From assembly GCA_015660155.1 (NCBI GenBank), contig DQLO01000116.1, positions 1 to 20,222 on the forward strand: a stretch of 20,222 nt of DNA, in the 5' to 3' direction. Source of the stretch: Verrucomicrobiota bacterium. Its GTDB lineage: Bacteria > Verrucomicrobiota > Verrucomicrobiia > Limisphaerales > UBA1100. The stretch's first letter is position 1. The number at the start of each line of letters is the position of its first letter. Below, piece by piece: positions 8,905-15,997 of the stretch. A program made the translations under genes and the position numbers. The notes under the pieces were generated by a model that did no database searches, had not been told where the DNA came from, and saw nothing but the letters and a program-made list of their open reading frames with translations.

Positions 8905-10794
8905 GTGAAAATCACCGGCACAATTTTATTTTTCCTGTCCGCCGTCTGCATGAATGCAGTGGATTTGGCAAAGATGTCATTTGAAAAAGACATCCTGCCC
9001 ATTCTTCAGGAAAATTGTTTCAGTTGTCACGGCGACGGGGAGGCCAAGGGCGACTTGTCGCTGGATGGTTTCAAAACGGCCAACGATGTTCATCGTGGCT
9101 ATAAGATTTGGGAGAAGATCCGCAAGCTGGTTCTCGCCAATGAAATGCCGCCACAGAAAAAAAAGAAACGGCCGGATGCAAAGCAGCGCGCGTTGCTCAC
9201 TGATTGGACGCGGCAGACGCTGGATACTTTTTACCGCACCGCGCCTCCCGATCCCGGGCGCGTGACGGTGCGGCGGCTGAACCGCGCGGAGTACAACAAC
9301 ACCATTCGCGATCTGATGCGCGTGGACTTCAAGCCCGCCAGGGATTTTCCCGCTGACGATTCCGGCTACGGCTTCGATAACATTGGCGACGTACTCACGA
9401 TGTCGCCATTGCTGATGGAAAAATATTTTGCCGCCGCCGAAAGAATCGCCGCAAAAGCCGTTGCCGTTCCCAATGCCGATGGGCGCATCGTCGCGACTCC
9501 GTTCCAGAATTTTTATTTCCGCTATCCCGCGCCGCCCAAGCTACGGCGAAACGCGGCGGAAGGATTTGTGCGCACGTTTCTTGCGCGAGCTTATCGGCGG
9601 CCGGTGCGGGCGGAGGAGGTGCGGCGGTTGATGTTGCTGGCCAAGCAGGTGGTGGATGATGGTGCCAGTTTTGAGCACGGCATCCGAATGGCCGTTGTGG
9701 CCACGTTGGTGTCGCCGCACTTTCTCTTTCGCTGGGAGTTTGATGGCGCGCCGAAGAACCCCAAGGCCATTCGCTCGCTCAACGAACACGAATTGGCCTC
9801 GCGCATTTCGTTTTATATTTGGAACAGCATCCCCGATGATGCTTTGATGGAACTGGCAAGGCGGGGGCAGTTGCGGAAAAATTTGCCCGCACAAATCCGC
9901 CGAATGTTGCGCGATGCGAAGGCGCAATCGTTGGTGGCGAATTTTACCGGTCAGTGGCTGCAACTACGCAATTTGGAAATGCACCAGCCGGACAAGCGAT
10001 TGTTCAGTGCGTTCAACAACGAATTGCGCGCCGATATGCGCCGCGAAACCGAGATGCTCTTCGCCCACGTGATGCGCGAAAATCGCAGCGTGGTGGATTT
10101 GTTGGACGCGAATTACACCTTCGTCAACGACCGCTTGGCGAATTGGTACGGCCTAAAAAAGGTGAAGGGCGGACAGTTCCGGATTGTGTCACTCAAAGGC
10201 ACGCCACGCGGCGGGGTGCTGACCCACGCGAGCGTGCTCACGCTCACCTCCGATCCCAACCGCACTTCGCCCGTGAAGCGCGGCAAATATGTGCTCGAAA
10301 ATATCCTCGGCACACCGCCCCCGCCCGCGCCGGACAACGTGCCCGAATTGGAATCCGACGCCGAACTCAAAGGCACCTTGCGCCAGCAAATGGTGAAGCA
10401 CCGCGAAAACCCCGTGTGCGCTTCGTGCCATCAAAAGATGGATCCCATTGGTTTCGCTTTTGAAAACTTTGATGCAGTTGGCCGCTGGCGAACACTGGAC
10501 AATGGCGAACCCATCAATGCCGCATCCCAACTCGACAGCGGCGAAAAATTCCGCGATGCCACCGGCCTCCGGAAAATTCTGGCCGTGCGCAAACGCGATT
10601 TGTTCGTGCGCTGCCTCACCGAAAAAATGCTCACCTTCGCTCTCGGCCGCGGCCTGGAATTCTACGACAAACGCGCCGTCGACGGCATTGTGAAACAAAT
10701 GGAACGCGACGGGTTCAAGTTTGAAACACTTGTAATGGGCATCGTGAAAAGTTTGCCATTTGATATGAAACGGGGAGAAGAGGGGGGTAAGTGA
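8905..10794 (+). CDS. Secreted diheme PSCyt1-DUF1587/1595/1592/1588/1585 protein
   Basis: The 629-residue protein starts at GTG 8905 and has a signal peptide (MKITGTILFFLSAVCMNA). A PSCyt1 cytochrome domain follows, with heme c site C38-F-S-C41-H42 and a downstream NEMPPQ whose methionine may be an axial ligand. Then come DUF1587 (about 120-180, RRLNRAEYNNTIRDL), DUF1595 (about 215-280, RAYRRPVRAEE), DUF1592 (about 291-416), DUF1588 (about 432-530, with a second site C505-A-S-C508-H509 then QKMDPIGFAFENFD) and DUF1585 (about 545-626). The order is canonical for PVC bacteria, where such proteins pair with DUF1552, encoded next. The protein is compact because the insert often seen between DUF1587 and DUF1595 is reduced to about 35 residues. 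An in-frame TGA at 8899 forbids an earlier start. A GAGGA run abuts the GTG without spacing. ATG 8950 or 8974 would lose most or all of the signal peptide. Probable electron-transfer role; substrate unknown. Confidence 0.88.
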   Translation: MKITGTILFFLSAVCMNAVDLAKMSFEKDILPILQENCFSCHGDGEAKGDLSLDGFKTANDVHRGYKIWEKIRKLVLANEMPPQKKKKRPDAKQRALLTDWTRQTLDTFYRTAPPDPGRVTVRRLNRAEYNNTIRDLMRVDFKPARDFPADDSGYGFDNIGDVLTMSPLLMEKYFAAAERIAAKAVAVPNADGRIVATPFQNFYFRYPAPPKLRRNAAEGFVRTFLARAYRRPVRAEEVRRLMLLAKQVVDDGASFEHGIRMAVVATLVSPHFLFRWEFDGAPKNPKAIRSLNEHELASRISFYIWNSIPDDALMELARRGQLRKNLPAQIRRMLRDAKAQSLVANFTGQWLQLRNLEMHQPDKRLFSAFNNELRADMRRETEMLFAHVMRENRSVVDLLDANYTFVNDRLANWYGLKKVKGGQFRIVSLKGTPRGGVLTHASVLTLTSDPNRTSPVKRGKYVLENILGTPPPPAPDNVPELESDAELKGTLRQQMVKHRENPVCASCHQKMDPIGFAFENFDAVGRWRTLDNGEPINAASQLDSGEKFRDATGLRKILAVRKRDLFVRCLTEKMLTFALGRGLEFYDKRAVDGIVKQMERDGFKFETLVMGIVKSLPFDMKRGEEGGK

Positions 10795-10832
10795 CCAATG
10801 CCCAAAACCCAATGGCCAAGTTTCCTTCCCTT

Positions 10833-10861
10833 GTATTTTGAAGTATTTTGATGTAAATTGC
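10833..10861 (+). repeat. Three phased 9-bp direct repeats, 10-bp period
   Basis: GTATTTTGA occurs at 10833-10841 and again at 10843-10851. A degraded copy, GTAAATTGC (6 of 9 matches), follows at 10853-10861. The period is exactly 10 bases, about one helical turn, so the T-tracts lie on one face of the helix. This could mark curved DNA or a tandem activator site upstream of the DUF1552 gene. No convincing -35/-10 pair is seen in the same gap. Function is inferred only. Confidence 0.45.
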
Positions 10862-10870
10862 GTCAGGGTT

Positions 10871-10876
10871 AAGGAG
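10871..10876 (+). promoter_or_regulatory. Ribosome binding site of the DUF1552 gene
   Basis: AAGGAG is one of the two clearest Shine-Dalgarno matches in the window. It lies only 2 bases before the ATG at 10879, closer than the usual 5-9. It still supports this start, since the Tat signal begins right there. Confidence 0.5.
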
Positions 10877-10878
10877 CG

Positions 10879-12222
10879 ATGATTCGATCAACACACATTC
10901 CGCGGCGCACGTTTTTGCGTGGGTTGGGCACGGCGCTGGCGTTGCCGGCGTTGGAGGCGATGCTTCCGGCGCGGGCGGTGGCGACGGGCAACGCAAAGTT
11001 TCCTACGCGCATGGCGTTTGTTTATATTCCCAACGGCGTGATTCCGGAGAAGTGGCACGTGAAAGGGAAGGGGAGCGATTTTCAATTTTCACATATTCTT
11101 GAACCGTTGAAGGCGCATCGCGAGGACTTGCTAATTTTCAGCGGATTGGCGCACACCAAGGCGCGGTCCAATGGCGACGGCGCGGGCGATCATGCGCGGG
11201 CGAATGCGACTTTTCTGACCGGTCGCCAAGCGCGCAAAACGGCGGGGGCGGATATTCGCGTGGGTGTCTCGGTGGACCAATTGGCCGCGCAGAAAATTGG
11301 CGACAAAACGCGGTTGCCCTCGCTGGAACTTAGCAGTGACGGGCGGCGAATGTCCGGCAATTGCGATTCGGGTTACAGTTGTGCGTATCAATTTAATCTC
11401 GCTTGGAAAAGCGAGACCACGCCTTTGCCGCCGGAGTCTGATCCGCGTTTGGTTTTCGAGCGGCTCTTCAGCAACGGCAAAGATCGTGAACGCAATGAGA
11501 GTCGCGTGCGGCGGGAGCGTTACAAAAAGAGCATCCTCGATTTTGTGCTGGAAGACGCCAAGGCGCTGGAGAAAAAACTCGGCTACACGGATCAACGCAA
11601 ACTCGATGAATATCTCACCTCCGTGCGCGAACTCGAAAAACGCGTGACGGCTTCCGGCGTATCATCCGCGGAATTGCCGGAAGGGTTCAAAAAGCCTGCG
11701 GGCAAACCCCGTGATTTTGGCGCGCACGTGCGCATGATGGGCGACATGATGGCGCTCGCGTTCCAAACCGATTCCACGCGGATCGCCACTTATCTACTGG
11801 CGCACGATGGCGATAATCGCAGCTACCCCCACCTCGGCGTGAAGGGCGGCCACCACAGCCTTTCTCACCACCGCAACAACAGTCGGAATATTGCTGACCT
11901 CACAAAGATCAATCGTTTTCATTGTGAGCTTTTCGCGCATTTTCTCGATCGGCTCAAAAACATCAAAGAAGGCGACGAGACTTTGCTGGATCACAGTATG
12001 ATCGTGTACGGCGGCGCAATCGGCGACGGCAATCGCCATAGCCATCACGACTTGCCCGTGGTGCTCGCTGGCAAAGCCAACGGTGCCATCAAGACCGGCC
12101 GTCACGCGACGTATCCCACCGAGACGCCGATGGCAAATCTGTTCCTGAACATGCTCGACATCATGGGCGCGCCCAGAGAGCGAATGGGGGACAGCACTGG
12201 CCAACTTAAGGGCTTGGCGTAA
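10879..12222 (+). CDS. Tat-exported DUF1552 protein
   Basis: The 447-residue protein begins with a twin-arginine signal (IPRRTFLRGLGTALALPALE; R9-R10). DUF1552 covers about residues 40-440, with FPTRMAFVYIPNGVIPEKW, LIFSGLAHTKARSNGDGAGDHARANATFLTG-type segments, LPSLELSSDG, SGNCDSGYSC, and a C-terminal block MIVYGGAIGDGNRHSHHDLP. The C-terminal block resembles in order and spacing the SSEFGR...[14 protein letters not shown] block of the DUF1501 protein, which suggests the two belong to one structural group. The gene follows the diheme DUF1592-type gene by 84 bases, the standard partnership in PVC genomes. Enzymatic function is not established; a metal-dependent hydrolase-like fold is a reasonable guess. 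The stop codon lies 2 bases from the stop of the convergent regulator gene. Confidence 0.88.
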   Translation: MIRSTHIPRRTFLRGLGTALALPALEAMLPARAVATGNAKFPTRMAFVYIPNGVIPEKWHVKGKGSDFQFSHILEPLKAHREDLLIFSGLAHTKARSNGDGAGDHARANATFLTGRQARKTAGADIRVGVSVDQLAAQKIGDKTRLPSLELSSDGRRMSGNCDSGYSCAYQFNLAWKSETTPLPPESDPRLVFERLFSNGKDRERNESRVRRERYKKSILDFVLEDAKALEKKLGYTDQRKLDEYLTSVRELEKRVTASGVSSAELPEGFKKPAGKPRDFGAHVRMMGDMMALAFQTDSTRIATYLLAHDGDNRSYPHLGVKGGHHSLSHHRNNSRNIADLTKINRFHCELFAHFLDRLKNIKEGDETLLDHSMIVYGGAIGDGNRHSHHDLPVVLAGKANGAIKTGRHATYPTETPMANLFLNMLDIMGAPRERMGDSTGQLKGLA

Positions 12223-12224
12223 AT

Positions 12225-13154
12225 TTACTTCACCGCCGTCGCCAGCACGGTTTGAAAATGCGGCGGCTCCTCTTCGCGGGCAACTTCGGTAATTTCAATC
12301 TGTCGAAACTTGGCGGCCTTCAGCCACTCGTGCAATTTATTTTGCGGAAAGCCGAGCCAACGATCGCCGTACAATTCGCGTGCTTGTTCGAAATTATGTT
12401 CCAACAAATCGAGAATCAAAATCCGTCCGCCCGGACGAAGGATGCGATGCGCGGCGGCGATGGCGGTTTTCGGATGCTCGGCGTGATGCAGCGCCTGACT
12501 GAGTAGCGCCACATCCACGCTCTTGGCGCGTAGCGGCGGGTGTTCAATATCGCCATGGCGAAACTCCAGATTCTTGAGGCCGTTTTTCTTCGCCTTGCGC
12601 TGGCCGAAATCCACTATGCGCTTGGAGTTGTCCACGCAAATAACACGGCGCGCATTACGGGCCAATAGCTCCGCTTGCAAGCCCTCGCCCGAACCGAGGT
12701 CAGCAATATCCAGTCGCGGTAAAAGGCGCAATAAAGTTTGCGCAAACGCCTGCCACGATCGGCCCGGGCCGTATTGGCGATCGAATCGGCCGGCAACCTG
12801 ATTGAAATATAACTTTGCCTGATCATTCCGCTCAGCCAACACGCGCTTGAGATGGGTGAGGTCGGCGGCGTGCTCGGGAATTTCAGGTGCACCCGTGAGC
12901 GCGATCTTGAGGCAGGCACTCGCTTCGGCGGGAGCGTTAGGGTTGATGCGATAAAAATTGCGTTTGCCGTCCTTGCGCGAGGTGAGCAGCCCCACTTCCT
13001 GAAGCAGTCCAAGGTGGGTGGAAATCCGTGATTGACCGAGCCGGGTGATTTGCTGCAGCTCATTGACCGACAACTCATCGCGCTCCAACAATGCCACCAG
13101 CCGCACGCGCGTGGCGTCTCCAAGGGCTTTCAGGCATTTGAGAGTCTGCGTCAT
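12225..13154 (-). CDS. sahR: SahR-like ArsR repressor fused to a SAM-methyltransferase-like domain
   Basis: The 309-residue protein has an ArsR-type winged helix at residues about 1-85 (LKALGDATRVRLVALL, recognition helix around QSRISTHLGLLQEVGLL, wing RKDGKRNFYRI). A linker follows, then a class I methyltransferase fold (about 140-250) with motif I ADLGSGEG at 151-158, acidic D175 in VICVDNS, HGDIE and LRPGGRILILD. In Proteobacteria, SahR regulators of this architecture bind S-adenosylhomocysteine and control methionine-cycle genes. Divergent placement next to metK and ahcY makes the same job very likely here. The methyltransferase fold probably acts as the SAH/SAM sensor rather than an enzyme; a retained methyltransferase activity cannot be excluded. 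The gene probably represses itself, because the shared gap carries overlapping promoters and an inverted repeat. No Shine-Dalgarno is seen before ATG 13154. Confidence 0.85.
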   Translation of the reverse strand: MTQTLKCLKALGDATRVRLVALLERDELSVNELQQITRLGQSRISTHLGLLQEVGLLTSRKDGKRNFYRINPNAPAEASACLKIALTGAPEIPEHAADLTHLKRVLAERNDQAKLYFNQVAGRFDRQYGPGRSWQAFAQTLLRLLPRLDIADLGSGEGLQAELLARNARRVICVDNSKRIVDFGQRKAKKNGLKNLEFRHGDIEHPPLRAKSVDVALLSQALHHAEHPKTAIAAAHRILRPGGRILILDLLEHNFEQARELYGDRWLGFPQNKLHEWLKAAKFRQIEITEVAREEEPPHFQTVLATAVK

Positions 13155-13170
13155 TGTTGATAAAAACCGA

Positions 13171-13198
13171 TTGACGGCTGGCGAATTTTATATATCAT
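13171..13198 (+). promoter_or_regulatory. Candidate metK-ahcY promoter
   Basis: TTGACG (13171-13176) and TATCAT (13193-13198) each match the sigma70 consensus at 5 of 6 bases and are 16 bases apart. Transcription would begin near 13205, leaving a leader of about 39 bases before metK. That is too short for the known SAM or SAH riboswitches and fits control by a DNA-binding protein. Confidence 0.5.
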
Positions 13199-13216
13199 CC
13201 CATCCGGATACGTCAA
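13187..13216 (-). promoter_or_regulatory. Candidate promoter of the SahR-like gene
   Basis: Read on the - strand, TTGACG (13216-13211) and TATAAA (13192-13187) are 18 bases apart and each matches the consensus at 5 of 6 bases. The -10 box directly abuts the -10 box of the metK promoter, so the two polymerases would compete for the same stretch. Confidence 0.45.
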
Positions 13217-13229
13217 TGCGTAAATTGAC
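13212..13229. promoter_or_regulatory. Candidate operator: inverted repeat GTCAAT-N6-ATTGAC
   Basis: A perfect 6-base inverted repeat with a 6-base spacer lies just downstream of the inferred metK start of transcription and overlaps the -35 box of the SahR-like gene. A third ATTGAC half-site lies at 13170-13175, on the metK -35 box. Dyad symmetry of this size suits a dimeric ArsR-family protein. A second weaker dyad, TATC-N10-GATA (13193-13210), contains the palindrome ATCCGGAT (13202-13209) and is an alternative operator. Confidence 0.45.
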
Positions 13230-13243
13230 CTTCCAAACAAACC

Positions 13244-14416
13244 ATGGCCAATAGTTATATTTTTTCATCCGAATCCGTCGGCGAGGGGCATCCGGACAAG
13301 GTGTGCGACACCATCAGCGATGCCATTCTTGACGCGTGCCTCGCGCAGGATCGCCACAGCCGCGTGGCGTGCGAGACGTTTGTGAAGAGCAACATGGTGT
13401 GTGTGGGCGGCGAAATCACCACGCGCGCGAAGTTTGATTACGAGGCGGTCATTCGCGCCGCCATTCGCGGCATCGGGTATGTGAACGACGACGACATTTT
13501 TCACGCGGACAAAGTGTTCATCAACAATTACCTCACCGCCCAAAGCGCGGACATCGCCCAAGGAGTGGATGCCAAGGCCGCGGCCGGCAAAGCCACCGCA
13601 GAGCAGGGCGCGGGCGATCAAGGTTTGATGTTTGGATTTGCGTGCGATGAAACGCCGGAACTGATGCCCGCACCAATAATGTATTCGCATCGCCTCGGTC
13701 GGCAGCTCACTAAACTGCGCAAAGGCGGCACGGCCAAATGGCTCCGCCCCGACGCCAAGACGCAAGTTTCCATTCGCTACGAAAATAACAAGCCAGTGAA
13801 AATCACCAGCGTAGTCGTTTCCACGCAGCATACGGAAAGCGTCTCCAATAAAACCATTCGCGATTTCATCACCAAACAAGTCATCGAAAAAGTAATCCCC
13901 AAACGATTCCTCGCGCGGGACACGCAATTGCTCATCAACCCCACCGGCCGCTTTGTGGTCGGCGGACCCGAGGGGGATAGCGGGCTCACTGGTCGCAAGA
14001 TCATCGTGGATACTTACGGCGGGATGGGTCGCCACGGCGGCGGCGCGTTCAGCGGCAAAGACCCCAGCAAGGTGGATCGCAGTGCGGCGTACATGGGGCG
14101 CTACGTTGCCAAGAACATTGTTGCGGCCGGATTGGCCACGCGTTGCGAGATTCAGTTTGCTTACGCGATTGGCTATCCCAAACCCGTGTCGGTGCACATT
14201 GATACCTTTGGCACGAACACGGTTTCCGAAGCCAAAATTCTGCGGGCGGTCAATCGCGTGTTTAATTTCAAACCGGCGGACATTGTGAAGCAGCTAAAAC
14301 TGTTGCGCCCCATCTATTCACTCACCACCAATTACGGCCACTTTGGCAAGAAGCACAAAGACATCACCTGGGAAAAAATTGATAAAATCGCGCCTTTGCA
14401 AAAGGCCGTGAAGTAA
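13244..14416 (+). CDS. metK: S-adenosylmethionine synthetase
   Basis: The cytoplasmic enzyme joins methionine and ATP to give S-adenosylmethionine, releasing phosphate and diphosphate. At 390 residues it has the usual length. Diagnostic motifs include [14 protein letters not shown] near the N-terminus (active-site His in GHPDK), [12 protein letters not shown] at residues 122-133, the loop [19 protein letters not shown] with KVDRSAAY after it, and the C-terminal [18 protein letters not shown] at the N-terminus is typical and fixes the start at ATG 13244, although no Shine-Dalgarno precedes it. The gene heads a two-gene operon with ahcY (9-base gap). It diverges from the SahR-like regulator and is probably repressed by it through the inverted repeat upstream. 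Confidence 0.97.
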   Translation: MANSYIFSSESVGEGHPDKVCDTISDAILDACLAQDRHSRVACETFVKSNMVCVGGEITTRAKFDYEAVIRAAIRGIGYVNDDDIFHADKVFINNYLTAQSADIAQGVDAKAAAGKATAEQGAGDQGLMFGFACDETPELMPAPIMYSHRLGRQLTKLRKGGTAKWLRPDAKTQVSIRYENNKPVKITSVVVSTQHTESVSNKTIRDFITKQVIEKVIPKRFLARDTQLLINPTGRFVVGGPEGDSGLTGRKIIVDTYGGMGRHGGGAFSGKDPSKVDRSAAYMGRYVAKNIVAAGLATRCEIQFAYAIGYPKPVSVHIDTFGTNTVSEAKILRAVNRVFNFKPADIVKQLKLLRPIYSLTTNYGHFGKKHKDITWEKIDKIAPLQKAVK

Positions 14417-14419
14417 GGA
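14414..14419 (+). promoter_or_regulatory. Ribosome binding site of ahcY, overlapping the metK stop
   Basis: TAAGGA serves both as the metK stop (TAA 14414-14416) and as a good Shine-Dalgarno match, 6 bases from the ATG at 14426. This favours translation of ahcY by ribosomes finishing metK. Confidence 0.6.
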
Positions 14420-14425
14420 TTTAAA

Positions 14426-15868
14426 ATGACAACCACACTCGAGGAAACGAAAACAGATTACAAAGTGCGCGACATCGGCTTGGCCGATTTTGGCCGCAAG
14501 GAAATTGGCATTGCCGAAAAGGAAATGCCCGGCCTCATGGCCACGCGCGAAAAGTACGGATCCGAGCAACCGCTCGCGGGCGTGAAAATTATGGGCTCGT
14601 TGCACATGACCATTCAGACGGCGGTGCTCATTGAGACACTCGTGGCTCTTGGCGCGGATGTGCGCTGGTGCTCCTGCAATATTTATTCCACACAGGAACA
14701 CGCCGCGGCGGCCATCGCGGCGTCGGGCGTGCCGGTGTTTGCGTGGAAGGGCGAGACGCTGGAGGAATATTGGAATTGCACTTGGAACGCGCTCACGTGG
14801 CCCGATGGCTCCGGGCCGGACCAAATTGTGGACGACGGCGGCGACGCGACTTTGCTGATTCACAAGGGAGTTGAATTGGAAAATGGCAGCGATTGGGTGA
14901 ACAGCGATTCCGAAAGCGAAGAGGAAGAGGTCATCAAAAATCTTCTCAAAAAAGTGCAGGCCGAAAAGCCGGGGCATTGGACGCCCGTGGCGGAAGCGAT
15001 GAAGGGTGTTTCCGAGGAAACCACCACCGGCGTGCATCGTTTGCTGCAAATGGAAGAACGCGGCGAGTTGATTTTCCAAGCAATCAACGTGAATGACTCG
15101 GTGACCAAATCGAAATTCGACAACGTGTACGGCTGCCGTCACTCGCTCGTGGACGGCATCAAGCGCGCGATGGATGTGCTCGTCTCCGGCAAAGTGGCGA
15201 TGGTGTGCGGCTACGGCGATGTGGGTAAAGGCTCGTCAGCCGCGCTGGCCAATGAGCACGCGCGCGTGATGGTTTCTGAAGTGGATCCCATCTGCGCACT
15301 GCAAGCCTGCATGGAGGGGTATCAAGTGACGACCGTGGAGGACGCGCTGCCGGTTGCGGATATTTATGTGACCACCACCGGCAACAAAGACATCATCACC
15401 GCCGACCAAATGTCGCGCATGAAAGACCAATCCATCGTTTGCAATATCGGCCATTTCGATAACGAAATCCAAGTCGCCGCGCTCAGTGAAATGGACGGCG
15501 TGACGCGCGAAGTAATCAAGGACGACTCCATCCCCGGCGGCCCCGTCACGCGCTTTACCTTTCCCGATGGGCACTCGATTTATCTGCTCGCCGAAGGTCG
15601 GCTCATCAATCTCGGTTGCGCAACGGGCCATCCGAGCTTCGTGATGTCCAACAGTTTCACCAACCAAACCATCGCGCAAATTGACATCCGCAATAATCCC
15701 GACCGCAAAGTGGGCGTTTATCTGCTGGACAAAAAACTCGACGAGGAAGTCGCGCGACTGCATCTCGATAAGTTGGGAGCCAAGCTCACGCAGCTTACGC
15801 AGGAGCAGGCGGACTACATCAACGTGCCCGTCGAGGGGCCGTATAAGCCGGAGCATTACCGGTATTAG
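14426..15868 (+). CDS. ahcY: S-adenosylhomocysteinase
   Basis: The NAD-dependent cytoplasmic enzyme splits S-adenosylhomocysteine into adenosine and homocysteine, relieving product inhibition of methyltransferases. The 480 residues match the longer bacterial form, which carries an insertion of about 40 residues; here it includes an acidic stretch ([10 protein letters not shown]) near residues 160-170. Seen motifs: [44 protein letters not shown], the NAD-binding GYGDVGKG (residues 262-269), NIGHFDNEI and the conserved C-terminal PYKPEHYRY. Starting 9 bases after metK, it completes the SAM-to-SAH branch of the cycle. Regulation is presumably shared with metK through the SahR-like repressor. A long hairpin repeat begins a few bases after the stop. 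Confidence 0.97.
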   Translation: MTTTLEETKTDYKVRDIGLADFGRKEIGIAEKEMPGLMATREKYGSEQPLAGVKIMGSLHMTIQTAVLIETLVALGADVRWCSCNIYSTQEHAAAAIAASGVPVFAWKGETLEEYWNCTWNALTWPDGSGPDQIVDDGGDATLLIHKGVELENGSDWVNSDSESEEEEVIKNLLKKVQAEKPGHWTPVAEAMKGVSEETTTGVHRLLQMEERGELIFQAINVNDSVTKSKFDNVYGCRHSLVDGIKRAMDVLVSGKVAMVCGYGDVGKGSSAALANEHARVMVSEVDPICALQACMEGYQVTTVEDALPVADIYVTTTGNKDIITADQMSRMKDQSIVCNIGHFDNEIQVAALSEMDGVTREVIKDDSIPGGPVTRFTFPDGHSIYLLAEGRLINLGCATGHPSFVMSNSFTNQTIAQIDIRNNPDRKVGVYLLDKKLDEEVARLHLDKLGAKLTQLTQEQADYINVPVEGPYKPEHYRY

Positions 15869-15873
15869 TCTCT

Positions 15874-15939
15874 GGCGGACTCGCAAGCTCGTCCCTCCAA
15901 GGCGACTGCGGTAGATGGAGGGACGAGCTTGCGAGTCCG
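15874..15939. repeat. Palindromic repeat element, intergenic copy
   Basis: Perfect 24-base arms (15876-15899 and 15916-15939) flank a 16-base loop (15900-15915). The arms begin CGGACTCGCAAGC and end with its complement, GCTTGCGAGTCCG. GG just before the left arm is shared with the second copy (18983-19048). The hairpin starts 7 bases after the ahcY stop and would block 3' exonucleases or slow polymerase, but the sequence after it is not a T-run, so it is not a standard Rho-independent terminator. No encoded protein or transposase is nearby. A REP/MITE-like mobile palindrome is the simplest reading. Confidence 0.85.
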
Positions 15940-15945
15940 AGCCTA

Positions 15946-15951
15946 TATAAT
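15946..15951 (+). promoter_or_regulatory. Candidate -10 box for the debranching enzyme gene
   Basis: A perfect TATAAT lies between the palindromic repeat and the ATG at 15998. No convincing -35 box is found 15-19 bases upstream, where the right arm of the repeat lies. Transcription would start near 15958 with a leader of about 40 bases. The rest of the gap between ahcY and this gene holds the repeat and nothing else recognisable. Confidence 0.3.
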
Positions 15952-15997
15952 AACCCAAGCTTCCCCGCACACTTCAAATCCGCTTGACTCGCCGCGC

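Noticed and set aside
13199..13243. SAM or SAH riboswitch in the metK leader
   Set aside because: The inferred leader is about 39 bases with no matching conserved core; a protein regulator is encoded next door.
15876..15945. Rho-independent terminator of ahcY
   Set aside because: The hairpin is strong but is not followed by a T-run, and the same hairpin occurs within a coding region, so it is better described as a repeat element. It may still affect termination or mRNA stability.
15929..15997. Upstream TTG start for the debranching enzyme at 15929
   Set aside because: It lies inside the right arm of the palindromic repeat and adds a peptide with no likeness to the domain; ATG 15998 is more plausible.
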